This document shows positions 40,099-48,186 of a stretch of DNA of 64,000 bases, in pieces. The stretch is taken from NCBI RefSeq assembly GCF_000374065.1, contig NZ_KB893279.1, positions 107,719 through 171,718 of the forward strand. The letters are read 5' to 3'. The notes beneath the pieces are model-generated. The model was not told where the DNA came from. It saw only the letters and a program-made list of their open reading frames with translations, and did not search any database. The position numbers and the translations under genes are program-made. The DNA is from Spirosoma luteum DSM 19990 (GTDB taxonomy: Bacteria; Bacteroidota; Bacteroidia; Cytophagales; Spirosomataceae). Position 1 is the first letter of the stretch; each line of letters starts with the position of its first letter.

Positions 40099-40932
40099 AT
40101 GAACTTACACGAATTTATTCAGTTGGCTCTGGCCGAGGACGTTGGCGATGGCGACCATACCTCCTTATCCACCATTCCGGCCGATGCTCAGAAACGTGCC
40201 CGGTTGCTGGTGAAGGAAGCCGGTATCCTGGCCGGTGTCGACGTGGCGCAGGCTATTTTTGCCGAAGTAGACCCCGCCTTTGTCGTTGATGTGCTGATGC
40301 CCGATGGGGCTGCCATCAAACCCGGCGACATTGTGTTGACGGTTAGTGGAAACGCCCGCAACATTCTGACCGCCGAGCGGTTGGTACTCAACTGCATGCA
40401 GCGCATGAGCGGTATTGCAACCCACACTCGCGAGCTGGTCAATCTAATGGAAGGTACCCGTGCCCAGTTGCTGGATACGCGTAAAACCACACCTAATTTT
40501 CGCATCTGCGAGAAAATGGCTACCAAAATTGGGGGAGCTGTTAATCATCGCTTTGGTCTGTACGACATGATTCTCATCAAAGACAATCACGTCGATTATG
40601 CCGGAAGCATCGAAGCCGCCGTCACAAAAGCTGTTTCGTACCTGAAAGAAACCGGGCGGACGCTACGCATCGAAGTAGAAACCCGGAATCGGGCCGAAGT
40701 TGAAGAAGTGCTGCGCGTGGGACAAGTAGACGTAATCCTGCTCGACAACTTCCCACCTGATGGCATCCGGGATATGGTGCGACTTGTAAATGGCCGCTTC
40801 ACCACCGAAGCGTCGGGGGGAATTGATGAAACGAACCTGCGGGCATACGCCGAAACGGGGGTAGACTATGTCTCATCCGGTGCCCTGACTCACCAGATTA
40901 AAAGCCTGGACTTAAGTTTAAAGGCTTACTGA
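40099..40932 (+). CDS. nadC: Nicotinate-nucleotide pyrophosphorylase (quinolinate phosphoribosyltransferase)
   Basis: The 277-residue enzyme makes nicotinate mononucleotide from quinolinate and PRPP in NAD synthesis. The signatures are LAEDVGDGDHTSLSTIP near the N-terminus, the PRPP/quinolinate-binding stretch LLDTRKTTPNFRICEKMATKIGGAVNHR, and LIKDNH, followed by IEVETRN and LLDNFPPD and the C-terminal EASGGIDETNLRAYAETGVDYVSSGALTH. All catalytic Arg, Lys and His residues of the family appear to be present. It is a stand-alone gene; nadA and nadB are not in the window. Cytosolic. Confidence 0.96.
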   Translation: MNLHEFIQLALAEDVGDGDHTSLSTIPADAQKRARLLVKEAGILAGVDVAQAIFAEVDPAFVVDVLMPDGAAIKPGDIVLTVSGNARNILTAERLVLNCMQRMSGIATHTRELVNLMEGTRAQLLDTRKTTPNFRICEKMATKIGGAVNHRFGLYDMILIKDNHVDYAGSIEAAVTKAVSYLKETGRTLRIEVETRNRAEVEEVLRVGQVDVILLDNFPPDGIRDMVRLVNGRFTTEASGGIDETNLRAYAETGVDYVSSGALTHQIKSLDLSLKAY

Positions 40933-40957
40933 ACCCGTTTGCAGACTAGCTTCTTCT

Positions 40958-41308
40958 TTATGTCTTCCCGGAGTCAGCTGGGTTTTCATCGATTCCCAGC
41001 CGGGGTAACGCTGGATTGAGGGTTCTCGGCGTGACTTTAATCCGAAAGATGCGCGTTCCGGCCACGTTAAAATCGCAACTATAGAAAGCCCGTTCCTTGA
41101 CGCCCCGGTAAACGGCAGTGTAGTTTACCCGTGGAGGCCAGTTGTTCAGAGCCAACTCCGCTGTAATGGCGTCGACGGCTTTTCGCAGGTTCGAGAAGAA
41201 AACTATCGTTGGTTCACGATGCCGCAGGGAGGATAGTGACCCTATATGCTGAATAGTGACTTCGTAAATGATTCGTCCCGAAGGACGTAAAACGGCGGAA
41301 TTTGTCAT
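40958..41308 (-). CDS. Hypothetical protein
   Basis: A 116-residue product from the ATG at 41306-41308 (MTNSAVLRPSGRIIYEVTI); the frame also extends to a TTG at 41332. The protein looks soluble, with alternating strands and one helix (SNLRKAVDAITAELALNNW), and ends in a charged tail. The Arg-, Tyr- and Val-rich strands around residues 60-95 suggest a compact alpha/beta fold. I recognise no family. It converges with nadC across 25 bases, and an AT-rich hairpin (41341-41371) lies just upstream. Moderate support because the frame fills the gap between nadC and bioD. Confidence 0.5.
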   Translation of the reverse strand: MTNSAVLRPSGRIIYEVTIQHIGSLSSLRHREPTIVFFSNLRKAVDAITAELALNNWPPRVNYTAVYRGVKERAFYSCDFNVAGTRIFRIKVTPRTLNPALPRLGIDENPADSGKT

Positions 41309-41340
41309 TGGGAATGATGATTCTATCAACAATGCGATTA

Positions 41341-41371
41341 TAGTGAAAAATTATTTAATTATTTTTCACTA
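41341..41371. repeat. AT-rich inverted repeat
   Basis: tagtgaaaaat (41341-41351) and atttttcacta (41361-41371) are perfect reverse complements over 11 bases around a 9-base loop. It lies upstream of the hypothetical gene at 40958-41308 and may overlap its promoter. Confidence 0.55.
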
Positions 41372-41420
41372 CGTAAACTAAAACAGGGTTAAGGGCGTTT
41401 TACCTATAATTGCGCTAATC

Positions 41421-41450
41421 AAAGCCCGGCCACCAGGTCGGGCTTTTTTT
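41421..41450 (+). terminator. Terminator-like hairpin ahead of bioD
   Basis: aaagcccggcc (41421-41431), the loop acca and ggtcgggcttt (41436-41446) form an 11-pair stem with one G-T pair, ending in a run of seven T. It lies 21 bases before the bioD ATG. It could end transcripts arriving from nadC or attenuate bioD, because a possible -7 element tataattg (41405-41412) sits just before it. Confidence 0.65.
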
Positions 41451-41471
41451 GTGCCTGACTAAACTAGCTGC

Positions 41472-42113
41472 ATGCCTGCTCATATTATTGTTGCCGGAAT
41501 CGGTACCGAAATTGGTAAAACAGTGGTATCGGCCGTATTGGTAGAAGCCCTCAAGGCCGATTATTGGAAGCCTGTCCAATCGGGTGGGTTAGATGATTCG
41601 GATACCGATGCAGTGAAAAGACTGACCAGTAATCTGGTTTCGCGGTTTCATCCGGAAGCGTACCGACTCACACAACCGCTATCCCCCCATGCCGCGGCTG
41701 CCATTGATAACGTCACGATTGAACTGGATAGAATAAAAGCACCCAAAACGGATAATGCGCTGGTTGTAGAACTGGCGGGTGGCCTGATGGTGCCACTCAA
41801 CAGCCACAAGCTGAATATTGACCTGGTCAAGGAACTGGGTTTGCCCGTTGTGCTGGTATCACAGAACTACCTGGGGAGTATCAACCATACGCTGTTGTCG
41901 GTGGATGTCTGTAGAAGACGGAACATTTCCCTGGCAGGAATCCTGTTTAACGGACCTACTGTTGAAACGACCGAAACGTTTATCCTGAATTATACGGGTT
42001 TACCCTGCGTGGGGCGAATAGGGCAGGAGCAACACATAACGCCCGAAATCATTCGGCGTTATGCAGATTTGTTGCTACCAGGTCTCAATCAACTCATTGA
42101 ATCGCTCCAGTAG
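41472..42113 (+). CDS. bioD: Dethiobiotin synthetase
   Basis: The 213-residue enzyme closes the ureido ring of dethiobiotin from diaminopelargonic acid, CO2 and ATP. It begins with the P-loop VAGIGTEIGKTVVSAVL (Gly, Lys and Thr in place), then YWKPVQSGG with the conserved Lys. VVELAGGLMVPL is the switch motif, close to the usual VEGAGG. It stands alone; other bio genes are not in the window. Its 3' end overlaps the convergent aminotransferase gene by 39 bases. Cytosolic. A terminator-like hairpin lies just before its start. Confidence 0.92.
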   Translation: MPAHIIVAGIGTEIGKTVVSAVLVEALKADYWKPVQSGGLDDSDTDAVKRLTSNLVSRFHPEAYRLTQPLSPHAAAAIDNVTIELDRIKAPKTDNALVVELAGGLMVPLNSHKLNIDLVKELGLPVVLVSQNYLGSINHTLLSVDVCRRRNISLAGILFNGPTVETTETFILNYTGLPCVGRIGQEQHITPEIIRRYADLLLPGLNQLIESLQ

Positions 42114-42896
42114 GAACTTCACTGCTGGCCCAACCTGCCCATCTCCAATGGTCAAATCCCCGACTTGCACGATGGGGAGCACTTTTTTTGTGGAACTGGT
42201 TGTGAAAGCTTCACTGGCGTCATAAAGCTCAGACAGAAGCACAGGGCGCTCTTCAACCTGAAAATCAGTTTGCGCCAATTGCATGATAGTCCGGCGGGTA
42301 ATACCATGCAGGATATGTCGGTTGGGCGTTATAAGCCGATTGCCCTGAACCAGGAAAAAATTACTTCGGCTTAGTTCGCTGATTTCTCCTCCCTTCTGGT
42401 ATAAAACATCCGTAGCCCCCGCCGAACGGATAGCCTGAGCCAATAATATAACCCGTTTGTAATCCGTACTTTTGACTTCGGCCATTTCCCGAACGTACTC
42501 GTCCAGAATTACTTTGATTCCCTGTTCGTACTGGATGGATGGCACAGGGTGAATGGACTCGGTTAAAATAAGCAGGTTTGGGCGTTCGATGGTAATGCTA
42601 TCGGCGGAATAACCCCCGGTCATTACGAACCGAAACGCAACGTCAACTTCGCCACCACGCTCGATAAGATCCATCAATATCCCATACGTTTCTCCTTTGT
42701 CCAGCGGCAAGGGTAAATGCATCCGGGTAGCCGAATTTTGAAATCGTTCCCAATACCAATCCCACTGAAAAGGGCGGCCATTGTAAGTCAGAAAGTAATC
42801 GAACAGGCCATAGCCCCGAAGCAGACTCAGGTCGGTTATACCGATGGTAAGTTGATCTGTGGGCGCAATAACGCCATTTAGATACCCGTAATGCAT
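42075..42896 (-). CDS. Aminotransferase class IV (branched-chain or D-amino-acid aminotransferase-like)
   Basis: The 273-residue PLP enzyme starts MHYGYLNGVIAP and has LLRGYGLFDYFLTYNGRPF, the class IV entry pattern, and KSTDYKRVILLAQ around the expected PLP lysine. The later segment GGEISELSRSNFFLVQGNRLITP contains the E-x-S-x-S-N phosphate-binding signature. The family covers branched-chain aminotransferase, D-alanine aminotransferase and aminodeoxychorismate lyase, and these residues do not decide among them. It overlaps bioD by 39 bases at the 3' end. An exact -7 promoter element lies 26 bases upstream of its ATG. Confidence 0.85.
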   Translation of the reverse strand: MHYGYLNGVIAPTDQLTIGITDLSLLRGYGLFDYFLTYNGRPFQWDWYWERFQNSATRMHLPLPLDKGETYGILMDLIERGGEVDVAFRFVMTGGYSADSITIERPNLLILTESIHPVPSIQYEQGIKVILDEYVREMAEVKSTDYKRVILLAQAIRSAGATDVLYQKGGEISELSRSNFFLVQGNRLITPNRHILHGITRRTIMQLAQTDFQVEERPVLLSELYDASEAFTTSSTKKVLPIVQVGDLTIGDGQVGPAVKFLLERFNELIETW

Positions 42897-42921
42897 AAAA
42901 TGGCGTTGATTTGTCCGAAAT

Positions 42922-42929
42922 CAAAGATA
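42922..42929 (-). promoter_or_regulatory. -7 promoter element of the class IV aminotransferase
   Basis: TATCTTTG on the minus strand (42929 to 42922) matches TAnnTTTG exactly and lies between the aspartate kinase stop and this gene's ATG. No clear -33 TTG was seen at the expected distance. Confidence 0.4.
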
Positions 42930-42950
42930 AGGTAAGCGGACGTATTACCG

Positions 42951-44210
42951 CTAAAAAACTCGCTGCTCCTGCGCTACGTCTGTGACGACTAACTGCACGG
43001 TATAGCGGCTTTTCTGCTCCAGCAACAACTTTTTGTGAACGAGCACCCGATCAATGGTGGCCTGATCGTAGTATCGAATCGTGATCAACTCTAGGTTTTC
43101 GTTGTAGCTGACACGAAAGTCATCCTTCAGTTGACCCAATAGCCGGGGAATTCGGTCGGGATCATCATCGACAACGACCGAGAAACTGATAGCCGTGTTT
43201 TGCATGAGGTTAATCTTCACTCCCGCCATCGCAAACCGACCGAAAATATGGCTTAAATTATCTTCGGCAATGAACGAAAAATCGTTTGGATGGAGCGAGA
43301 TAAGTACCTGATTTACCTTGAAAATAAAGGAAGGGGTCAATAAGTGCTGCTTAAAATTCCCAATGGTTGTTCCTGGTGCATCGGGAGTCAAAAACGACTT
43401 TACGTGCAGTGGAATCCCCTTATTCTGAATAGGTTTAATGGTTTTTGGATGAATAACCGTTGCCCCATAGTAGGCAAGTTCAATGGCATCCTGGTACGTT
43501 ATGGTATCCAGTAAAACCGTTTCATCGAACCACTTAGGGTCAGCATTGAGTACACCGGGAACATCTTTCCAGATGGTGACACTCTCCGCATTCAGGCAGT
43601 AGGCGAAAATAGCCGCTGTATAATCCGAACCATCCCGGCCCAAGGTTACGGTGCGTCCATTGGCAGATTGACCAATAAATCCCTGGGTTATCTTCACGCC
43701 TTTACCAACCAGGGTCTCGCTGATACGCCGGGCTGTCTCCTGCCAGTCGACCCGGCCTTCCCGAAAATTCGTATCGGTACGGATGAGCTGCCGGGCGTCG
43801 AACCACATTACGGGGACATAATGTGCTTTCAAATACGCAACAATGATTTGAGTCGACAGGATTTCGCCCAGTGAGACAATCTGGTCGTAGGTCTCATTAT
43901 AGGAGCAAACAGGTTTTACGGCCACGCACTCCTCAAGAAAGCAGAACGTTTCATGGACGGCGCCAAAGTCGCCTTCCAGTTCATTCATGATGGCCGTATG
44001 GTACGATTTCACTGTTGACAAGGTCGCCTGAATGCGCTCTGTCTGCTGATTCATGTAGGCTGCAACCAGTTCTTCCAGCGCATTGGTTGTTTTGCCCATC
44101 GCCGATACGACAACGACCTCGCTTGGGCATTGGGTTTTAATGATCTCCGCTACATTTCGAATACCATTGGCGTCTTTAACCGAAGCACCGCCGAATTTAA
44201 AAACTCTCAT
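42951..44210 (-). CDS. lysC: Aspartate kinase (monofunctional)
   Basis: The 419-residue kinase phosphorylates aspartate as the first step to lysine, threonine and methionine. The N-terminus MRVFKFGGASVKDANGIRNVAEII has the KFGG ATP-binding motif. VTLGRDGSDYTAAIFAYCL is the aspartate-binding signature. Two C-terminal ACT domains follow (about 290-415, e.g. FIFKVNQVLISLHPNDFSFIAEDN and INLMQNTAISFSVVVDDDP), so feedback control by an amino acid is likely. No homoserine dehydrogenase is fused, unlike ThrA. It is a single gene with dxs 84 bases upstream on the same strand. The symbol is by family; paralogues may exist elsewhere. Confidence 0.92.
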   Translation of the reverse strand: MRVFKFGGASVKDANGIRNVAEIIKTQCPSEVVVVSAMGKTTNALEELVAAYMNQQTERIQATLSTVKSYHTAIMNELEGDFGAVHETFCFLEECVAVKPVCSYNETYDQIVSLGEILSTQIIVAYLKAHYVPVMWFDARQLIRTDTNFREGRVDWQETARRISETLVGKGVKITQGFIGQSANGRTVTLGRDGSDYTAAIFAYCLNAESVTIWKDVPGVLNADPKWFDETVLLDTITYQDAIELAYYGATVIHPKTIKPIQNKGIPLHVKSFLTPDAPGTTIGNFKQHLLTPSFIFKVNQVLISLHPNDFSFIAEDNLSHIFGRFAMAGVKINLMQNTAISFSVVVDDDPDRIPRLLGQLKDDFRVSYNENLELITIRYYDQATIDRVLVHKKLLLEQKSRYTVQLVVTDVAQEQRVF

Positions 44211-44294
44211 ACTGCAAAAAACAACAGGATTGCCCGTGTATCAGAGCAGGACGTTATCCTGTTGATTTGGCAATCCTGTCAAAAAATCAGTTTA

Positions 44295-46229
44295 TCAGAC
44301 GAACACCGGCTTGCTTGTGAACAGCAACTCGCGCACTGCATCGGCAATACCAGGTGGATCGAATCCGCATTCGCGGTGCAATTCAAGTTGCTCCCCATGC
44401 TCGATAACGGCATCGGGAATACCCAGCCGTTTTATGCGGGCGGTGTAGCCGTGATCACTCATGAACTCAACAATTGCACTGCCGAAACCACCCATCAGGC
44501 AACCGTCTTCAACGGTCAATACACGGTCGAAGCGACTAAAAACCTGGTGCAGCAATTCCTCATCCAATGGCTTCACATAGCGCATGTCGAAATGGGCGGG
44601 ATGGATACCCTCCTTTATCAGTAGCTGAGTAGCCTGAACCGCGTAATTGCCCATGTGGCCGATGGTTAAAATGGCCACATCGGTACCGTCGGCAATCTGG
44701 CGACCTTTACCAACAATCTGTTTTTCAAAGGGTGTACGCCAGTCGGGCATGACACCTTCGCCCCGTGGATAGCGAATAGAAAAGGCCCGCTTGCCCTGCT
44801 GAACGTCATCAGACTGGGCAGTGAACATCATGTTTCGCAACTCCTGTTCGTTCATGGGGGCCGCAACAATCATATTCGGAATACAGCGCATATAGGCCAA
44901 ATCATACGCACCGTGGTGCGTTGGGCCATCGGCACCAGCAAAACCCGCCCGATCCAGACAGAAAATAACGGGTAGTTCCTGAATACAAACGTCATGAATT
45001 ACCTGATCATAGGCCCGCTGCATGAATGTGGAGTAAATATTACAGAATACCACTTCACCCTGCGTTACCATGCCGGCCGAAAACGTAACGGCATGCTGCT
45101 CCGCAATACCGACATCGAAGGCTCTGGTGGGCATAGCCTTCATCATGATGTTCATGGAAGAACCAGAGGGCATGGCCGGTGTTACGCCTACTATGTGCGG
45201 ATTTTTCTCCGCCAGTTCAACTAGTGTGTTCCCAAATACATCCTGATACTTGGGCGGCTGGACTTTATCGTAAACCTTTTTCTGAATGACTCCCGTCACT
45301 TTATCGAACAGACCGGGGGCGTGCCATTTCGTTTGATCTTTCTCGGCGGGGCCATAACCTTTGCCCTTCACGGTTAGCACATGCAGCAGTTTGGGGCCTG
45401 GAATGTTTTTGAGATCGTCCAGGACACTTACCAAATGATCGATGTCGTGCCCGTCGATAGGGCCAAAGTACCGTAGATGCAGTGACTCAAAGAGATTACT
45501 CTGTTCCAGCAGTGAACTTTTAATGCCCGACTGAACCTGCGACACTAAATCCTGAGCGGTCTTGCCCAGCTTGTCCATTTTGCCCAGGATGTTCCAGATT
45601 TCGTCTTTTACCCTGTTGTAGGTTTGCGATGTCGTGATGTCCGTTAAATATTCCCGCAAAGCCCCAACATTCGGGTCGATACTCATGCAATTGTCGTTCA
45701 GCACAATCAGCAGGTTACTATCCGTAGCACCGGCGTGATTCATGCCTTCGAAGGCCTCTCCGGCGGTGAGAGCACCATCGCCAATAACGGCAATATGATT
45801 CCGCTGCATGTTTCCCTGTAGCTGAGAAGCTACGGCCATGCCCAGAGCTGCCGAAATAGACGTGGAGGAGTGACCGACGCCGAACGAGTCATACTCACTT
45901 TCTTTGCGCTTCGGAAAACCTGAAAGTCCCTTATAGAAACGATTGGTGTGAAAATTGTCCCGTCGGCCCGTCAGAATTTTGTGACCATATGCCTGGTGGC
46001 CTACATCCCAAACCAGCTGGTCGTCAGGGGTGTTGAACACATAGTGAAGAGCAACCGTTAATTCGACTACGCCCAGGCTAGCCCCGAAATGGCCACCAAA
46101 TACCGATACATCGTCGATGATAAACTGTCGAAGTTCATTGGCAACCTGCGGTAAAAGAGACTTGTCAAGTTTGCGAAGATCGTCAGGAGAGTTGATGGTG
46201 GCCAGAAGACTGCCGGGGGTAATGAGCAT
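44295..46229 (-). CDS. dxs: 1-deoxy-D-xylulose-5-phosphate synthase
   Basis: The 644-residue TPP enzyme condenses pyruvate and glyceraldehyde-3-phosphate at the start of the MEP isoprenoid pathway. Motifs: HFGASLGVVELTVALHYVF, the TPP-binding GDGALTAGEAFEGMNHAG followed by NDN, and FCLDRAGFAGADGPTHHGAYDLAYMRCIPN, the family's pyrimidine-binding/DRAG segment. The transketolase C-terminal domain ends with GGFGSAIVEF. Length and order are typical. It is transcribed leftward toward the aspartate kinase gene. A hairpin at 46338-46393 separates it from the rhomboid pair. Cytosolic. Confidence 0.96.
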   Translation of the reverse strand: MLITPGSLLATINSPDDLRKLDKSLLPQVANELRQFIIDDVSVFGGHFGASLGVVELTVALHYVFNTPDDQLVWDVGHQAYGHKILTGRRDNFHTNRFYKGLSGFPKRKESEYDSFGVGHSSTSISAALGMAVASQLQGNMQRNHIAVIGDGALTAGEAFEGMNHAGATDSNLLIVLNDNCMSIDPNVGALREYLTDITTSQTYNRVKDEIWNILGKMDKLGKTAQDLVSQVQSGIKSSLLEQSNLFESLHLRYFGPIDGHDIDHLVSVLDDLKNIPGPKLLHVLTVKGKGYGPAEKDQTKWHAPGLFDKVTGVIQKKVYDKVQPPKYQDVFGNTLVELAEKNPHIVGVTPAMPSGSSMNIMMKAMPTRAFDVGIAEQHAVTFSAGMVTQGEVVFCNIYSTFMQRAYDQVIHDVCIQELPVIFCLDRAGFAGADGPTHHGAYDLAYMRCIPNMIVAAPMNEQELRNMMFTAQSDDVQQGKRAFSIRYPRGEGVMPDWRTPFEKQIVGKGRQIADGTDVAILTIGHMGNYAVQATQLLIKEGIHPAHFDMRYVKPLDEELLHQVFSRFDRVLTVEDGCLMGGFGSAIVEFMSDHGYTARIKRLGIPDAVIEHGEQLELHRECGFDPPGIADAVRELLFTSKPVFV

Positions 46230-46337
46230 GATGGTAGTAAATAGACGTCTGCTTTATAACACACGTATTAATTACAATGTTCTACAGGCGCTAATGTATA
46301 CAAAAAGCGAAGCTACCACTTAATTCTTTAATTATAA

Positions 46338-46393
46338 AAAATCTAAGCCACTCGCGTCAGTATATCTACGTGAACACGAGCGGCTTAGATTTT
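46338..46393. terminator. Hairpin terminator of the rhomboid pair
   Basis: aaatctaagccactcg (46339-46354) and cgagcggcttagattt (46377-46392) pair over 16 bases with one mismatch. T- and A-rich ends on both sides allow function on the minus strand after the rhomboid genes. Confidence 0.7.
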
Positions 46394-46443
46394 AAAAGGA
46401 ATAGCTGTCCTATGGACTGGAACGTACCTTTTCCAATACCCAA

Positions 46444-47367
46444 TCAATTACGCTGACTGGCCCGAAAGAGTTTCTGTTTTTCCTCGCGGGTCAGGCTTTC
46501 ATAACCGGACCGGGATATTTTGTCCAGAATCATGTCGACCTCATCCTGGTCAGGTGTTGAAACGGCCGTTGCAGTACCCGTAGTTGCCAGATAAGAGCCT
46601 CCCTGCGTACTGGCACTGCTCCGCTGCCGATAGGATACTTTAACGGGCGGTTTGGGCTTCAGCAAATTGCTCCATCCATCCGCTATCCAATAAATAGGCC
46701 TGCCTAAGTCCGTCCCGTTCTGCAGGAGTTTGACATAGCAAAAGCCCATCAGTGCTCCCCCCAAGTGCGCTAAGTTTCCACCCGCATTTGGACCGGCTGA
46801 CTGAGCAAAAGAGATGATTATGAAAAAGAGGACGATGTATTTAATGCGTACTGCGCCAATTAAGAACAGATGAAACGTATAGTTAGGCAGTAGTGTGGCT
46901 GCTCCTACCGCAACCGAAAAAGCAGCTGCGGAAGCCCCAAGCATGCGGGCCGTGTCAGCTTGATTCTGGAAATAAGGAACCAGGTTATACATGACCAGGT
47001 AGAGAACACCACCGGCCAGTCCACCCATTATATAAAGACCAATTAATCGACGATTTCCCAGGTACTCATCAATCAACCGCCCAAACCAGTACAGGAAAAG
47101 CATGTTGTAAAGAATGTGGAAAATATCTTCGTGCATGAAGAAGTACGTGACCAGCGTCCAGGGTTTACGCAAAAAGTCGCTCAATCCACCAGGTAGCATC
47201 ATCTGCCCCCGAATGAAGTAGTAAACGTCCATATTCTGCGCCATCTGCAGACCAACTTTGGCCAGCAACAGCAGCAGAAATACGACCGTATTTACCAATA
47301 TCAATTGCACCAACGTATTGTTGGGCTTATTGAATTCGCTCCGAAAATCCTCAAACAACCCGCTCAT
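46444..47367 (-). CDS. Rhomboid-family intramembrane serine protease (second of a pair)
   Basis: This protein of about 307 residues has six or more membrane helices. The catalytic Ser lies in MLGASAAAFSVAVG (G-x-S) and the catalytic His in NLAHLGGALMGFCYV. The N-terminal cytosolic tail (MSGLFEDFRSEFNKPNNTLVQLI) and a long C-terminal tail rich in Ser, Thr and Pro (about 230-290) are typical of Bacteroidota rhomboids. It cleaves substrates within the membrane; the targets are unknown. A GTG (47370) and an ATG (47367) compete as start; the GTG shares one base with the stop of the upstream rhomboid gene. I chose the ATG. The two genes are certainly co-transcribed. Confidence 0.9.
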   Translation of the reverse strand: MSGLFEDFRSEFNKPNNTLVQLILVNTVVFLLLLLAKVGLQMAQNMDVYYFIRGQMMLPGGLSDFLRKPWTLVTYFFMHEDIFHILYNMLFLYWFGRLIDEYLGNRRLIGLYIMGGLAGGVLYLVMYNLVPYFQNQADTARMLGASAAAFSVAVGAATLLPNYTFHLFLIGAVRIKYIVLFFIIISFAQSAGPNAGGNLAHLGGALMGFCYVKLLQNGTDLGRPIYWIADGWSNLLKPKPPVKVSYRQRSSASTQGGSYLATTGTATAVSTPDQDEVDMILDKISRSGYESLTREEKQKLFRASQRN

Positions 47368-47369
47368 CA

Positions 47370-48149
47370 CTAGTAAAACGTTTTTCGTTGGGAACCCCAG
47401 TATTTCACCAGGATAAATGCAAACAACATGCCGCCTATGTGGGCAAAATGGGCAACGTTGTCGGCCTGCGCCCGATAAACTCCCGAATAAAGTTCAAAGG
47501 CTCCGTAGAAGAGAACGAGATACTTTGCTTTAACCGGTATAGGTGGAAACAATAAAAATAATTGAGTGTTCGGAAACAACAAACCAAAACCCATAATTAC
47601 ACCGAAAATTGCGCCGGAAGCGCCTACCATCGGCTCATCGACCTGATTCGTAAAAATACGGTTGGCAATGGCTACACTGTCCTGAATGTTTTTACTATCG
47701 CTTGGAAACCTCTTAAACTGCTCAATGAACGGTAGCAACCGGTCATAATAAGCACTTGCATGCTGATCAATAAAGCCCGAAAAAGGCTCAAATCCTGGAT
47801 TTGCCCGATACGCCTGAATAGTTTCATATACGTCGTGCATCTCAAAATAGTTTATTCCTGAAAACAGCAATGCAGCCCCTAAACCACAAAAAAAGTAAAA
47901 GAACGTAAATCGTTTTGGGCCCCAGAACGTCTCCAGCATGGGCCCGAACACGATCAAGCCAATCATATTACTAAAAATGTGCCCGAAACCACCGTGCAGA
48001 AACATGTGCGTCAGAAGCTGAATCGGGTTAAATTTATCAGATAGAAACGAGTGGAGTCCAAACTGCTCAATAACCGACTCGTTCGTAACAAAAAAAACCA
48101 GCACGTTTATTATCAATAATACGCGAACTACCGGAGTAAGATTAAACAT
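47370..48149 (-). CDS. Rhomboid-family intramembrane serine protease (first of a pair)
   Basis: The 259-residue membrane protein has the rhomboid Ser in MVGASGAIFGVIMGFGLLFP and His in HFAHIGGMLFAFILVKYW. HMFLHGGFGHIFSNMIGLIVFGPMLE holds the conserved His/Asn loop of helix 2. An insertion of about 60 residues between the second and third helices (EMHDVYETIQAYRANPGFEPF onward) is predicted to be extramembrane and may select substrates. It starts 37 bases after the mutL stop on the same strand, so all three may form one transcript. The tandem with the next rhomboid may let the two act together. Confidence 0.9.
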   Translation of the reverse strand: MFNLTPVVRVLLIINVLVFFVTNESVIEQFGLHSFLSDKFNPIQLLTHMFLHGGFGHIFSNMIGLIVFGPMLETFWGPKRFTFFYFFCGLGAALLFSGINYFEMHDVYETIQAYRANPGFEPFSGFIDQHASAYYDRLLPFIEQFKRFPSDSKNIQDSVAIANRIFTNQVDEPMVGASGAIFGVIMGFGLLFPNTQLFLLFPPIPVKAKYLVLFYGAFELYSGVYRAQADNVAHFAHIGGMLFAFILVKYWGSQRKTFY

Positions 48150-48186
48150 GTTAATATAGCCTAATTTATGCTGATTAATTCAATTT

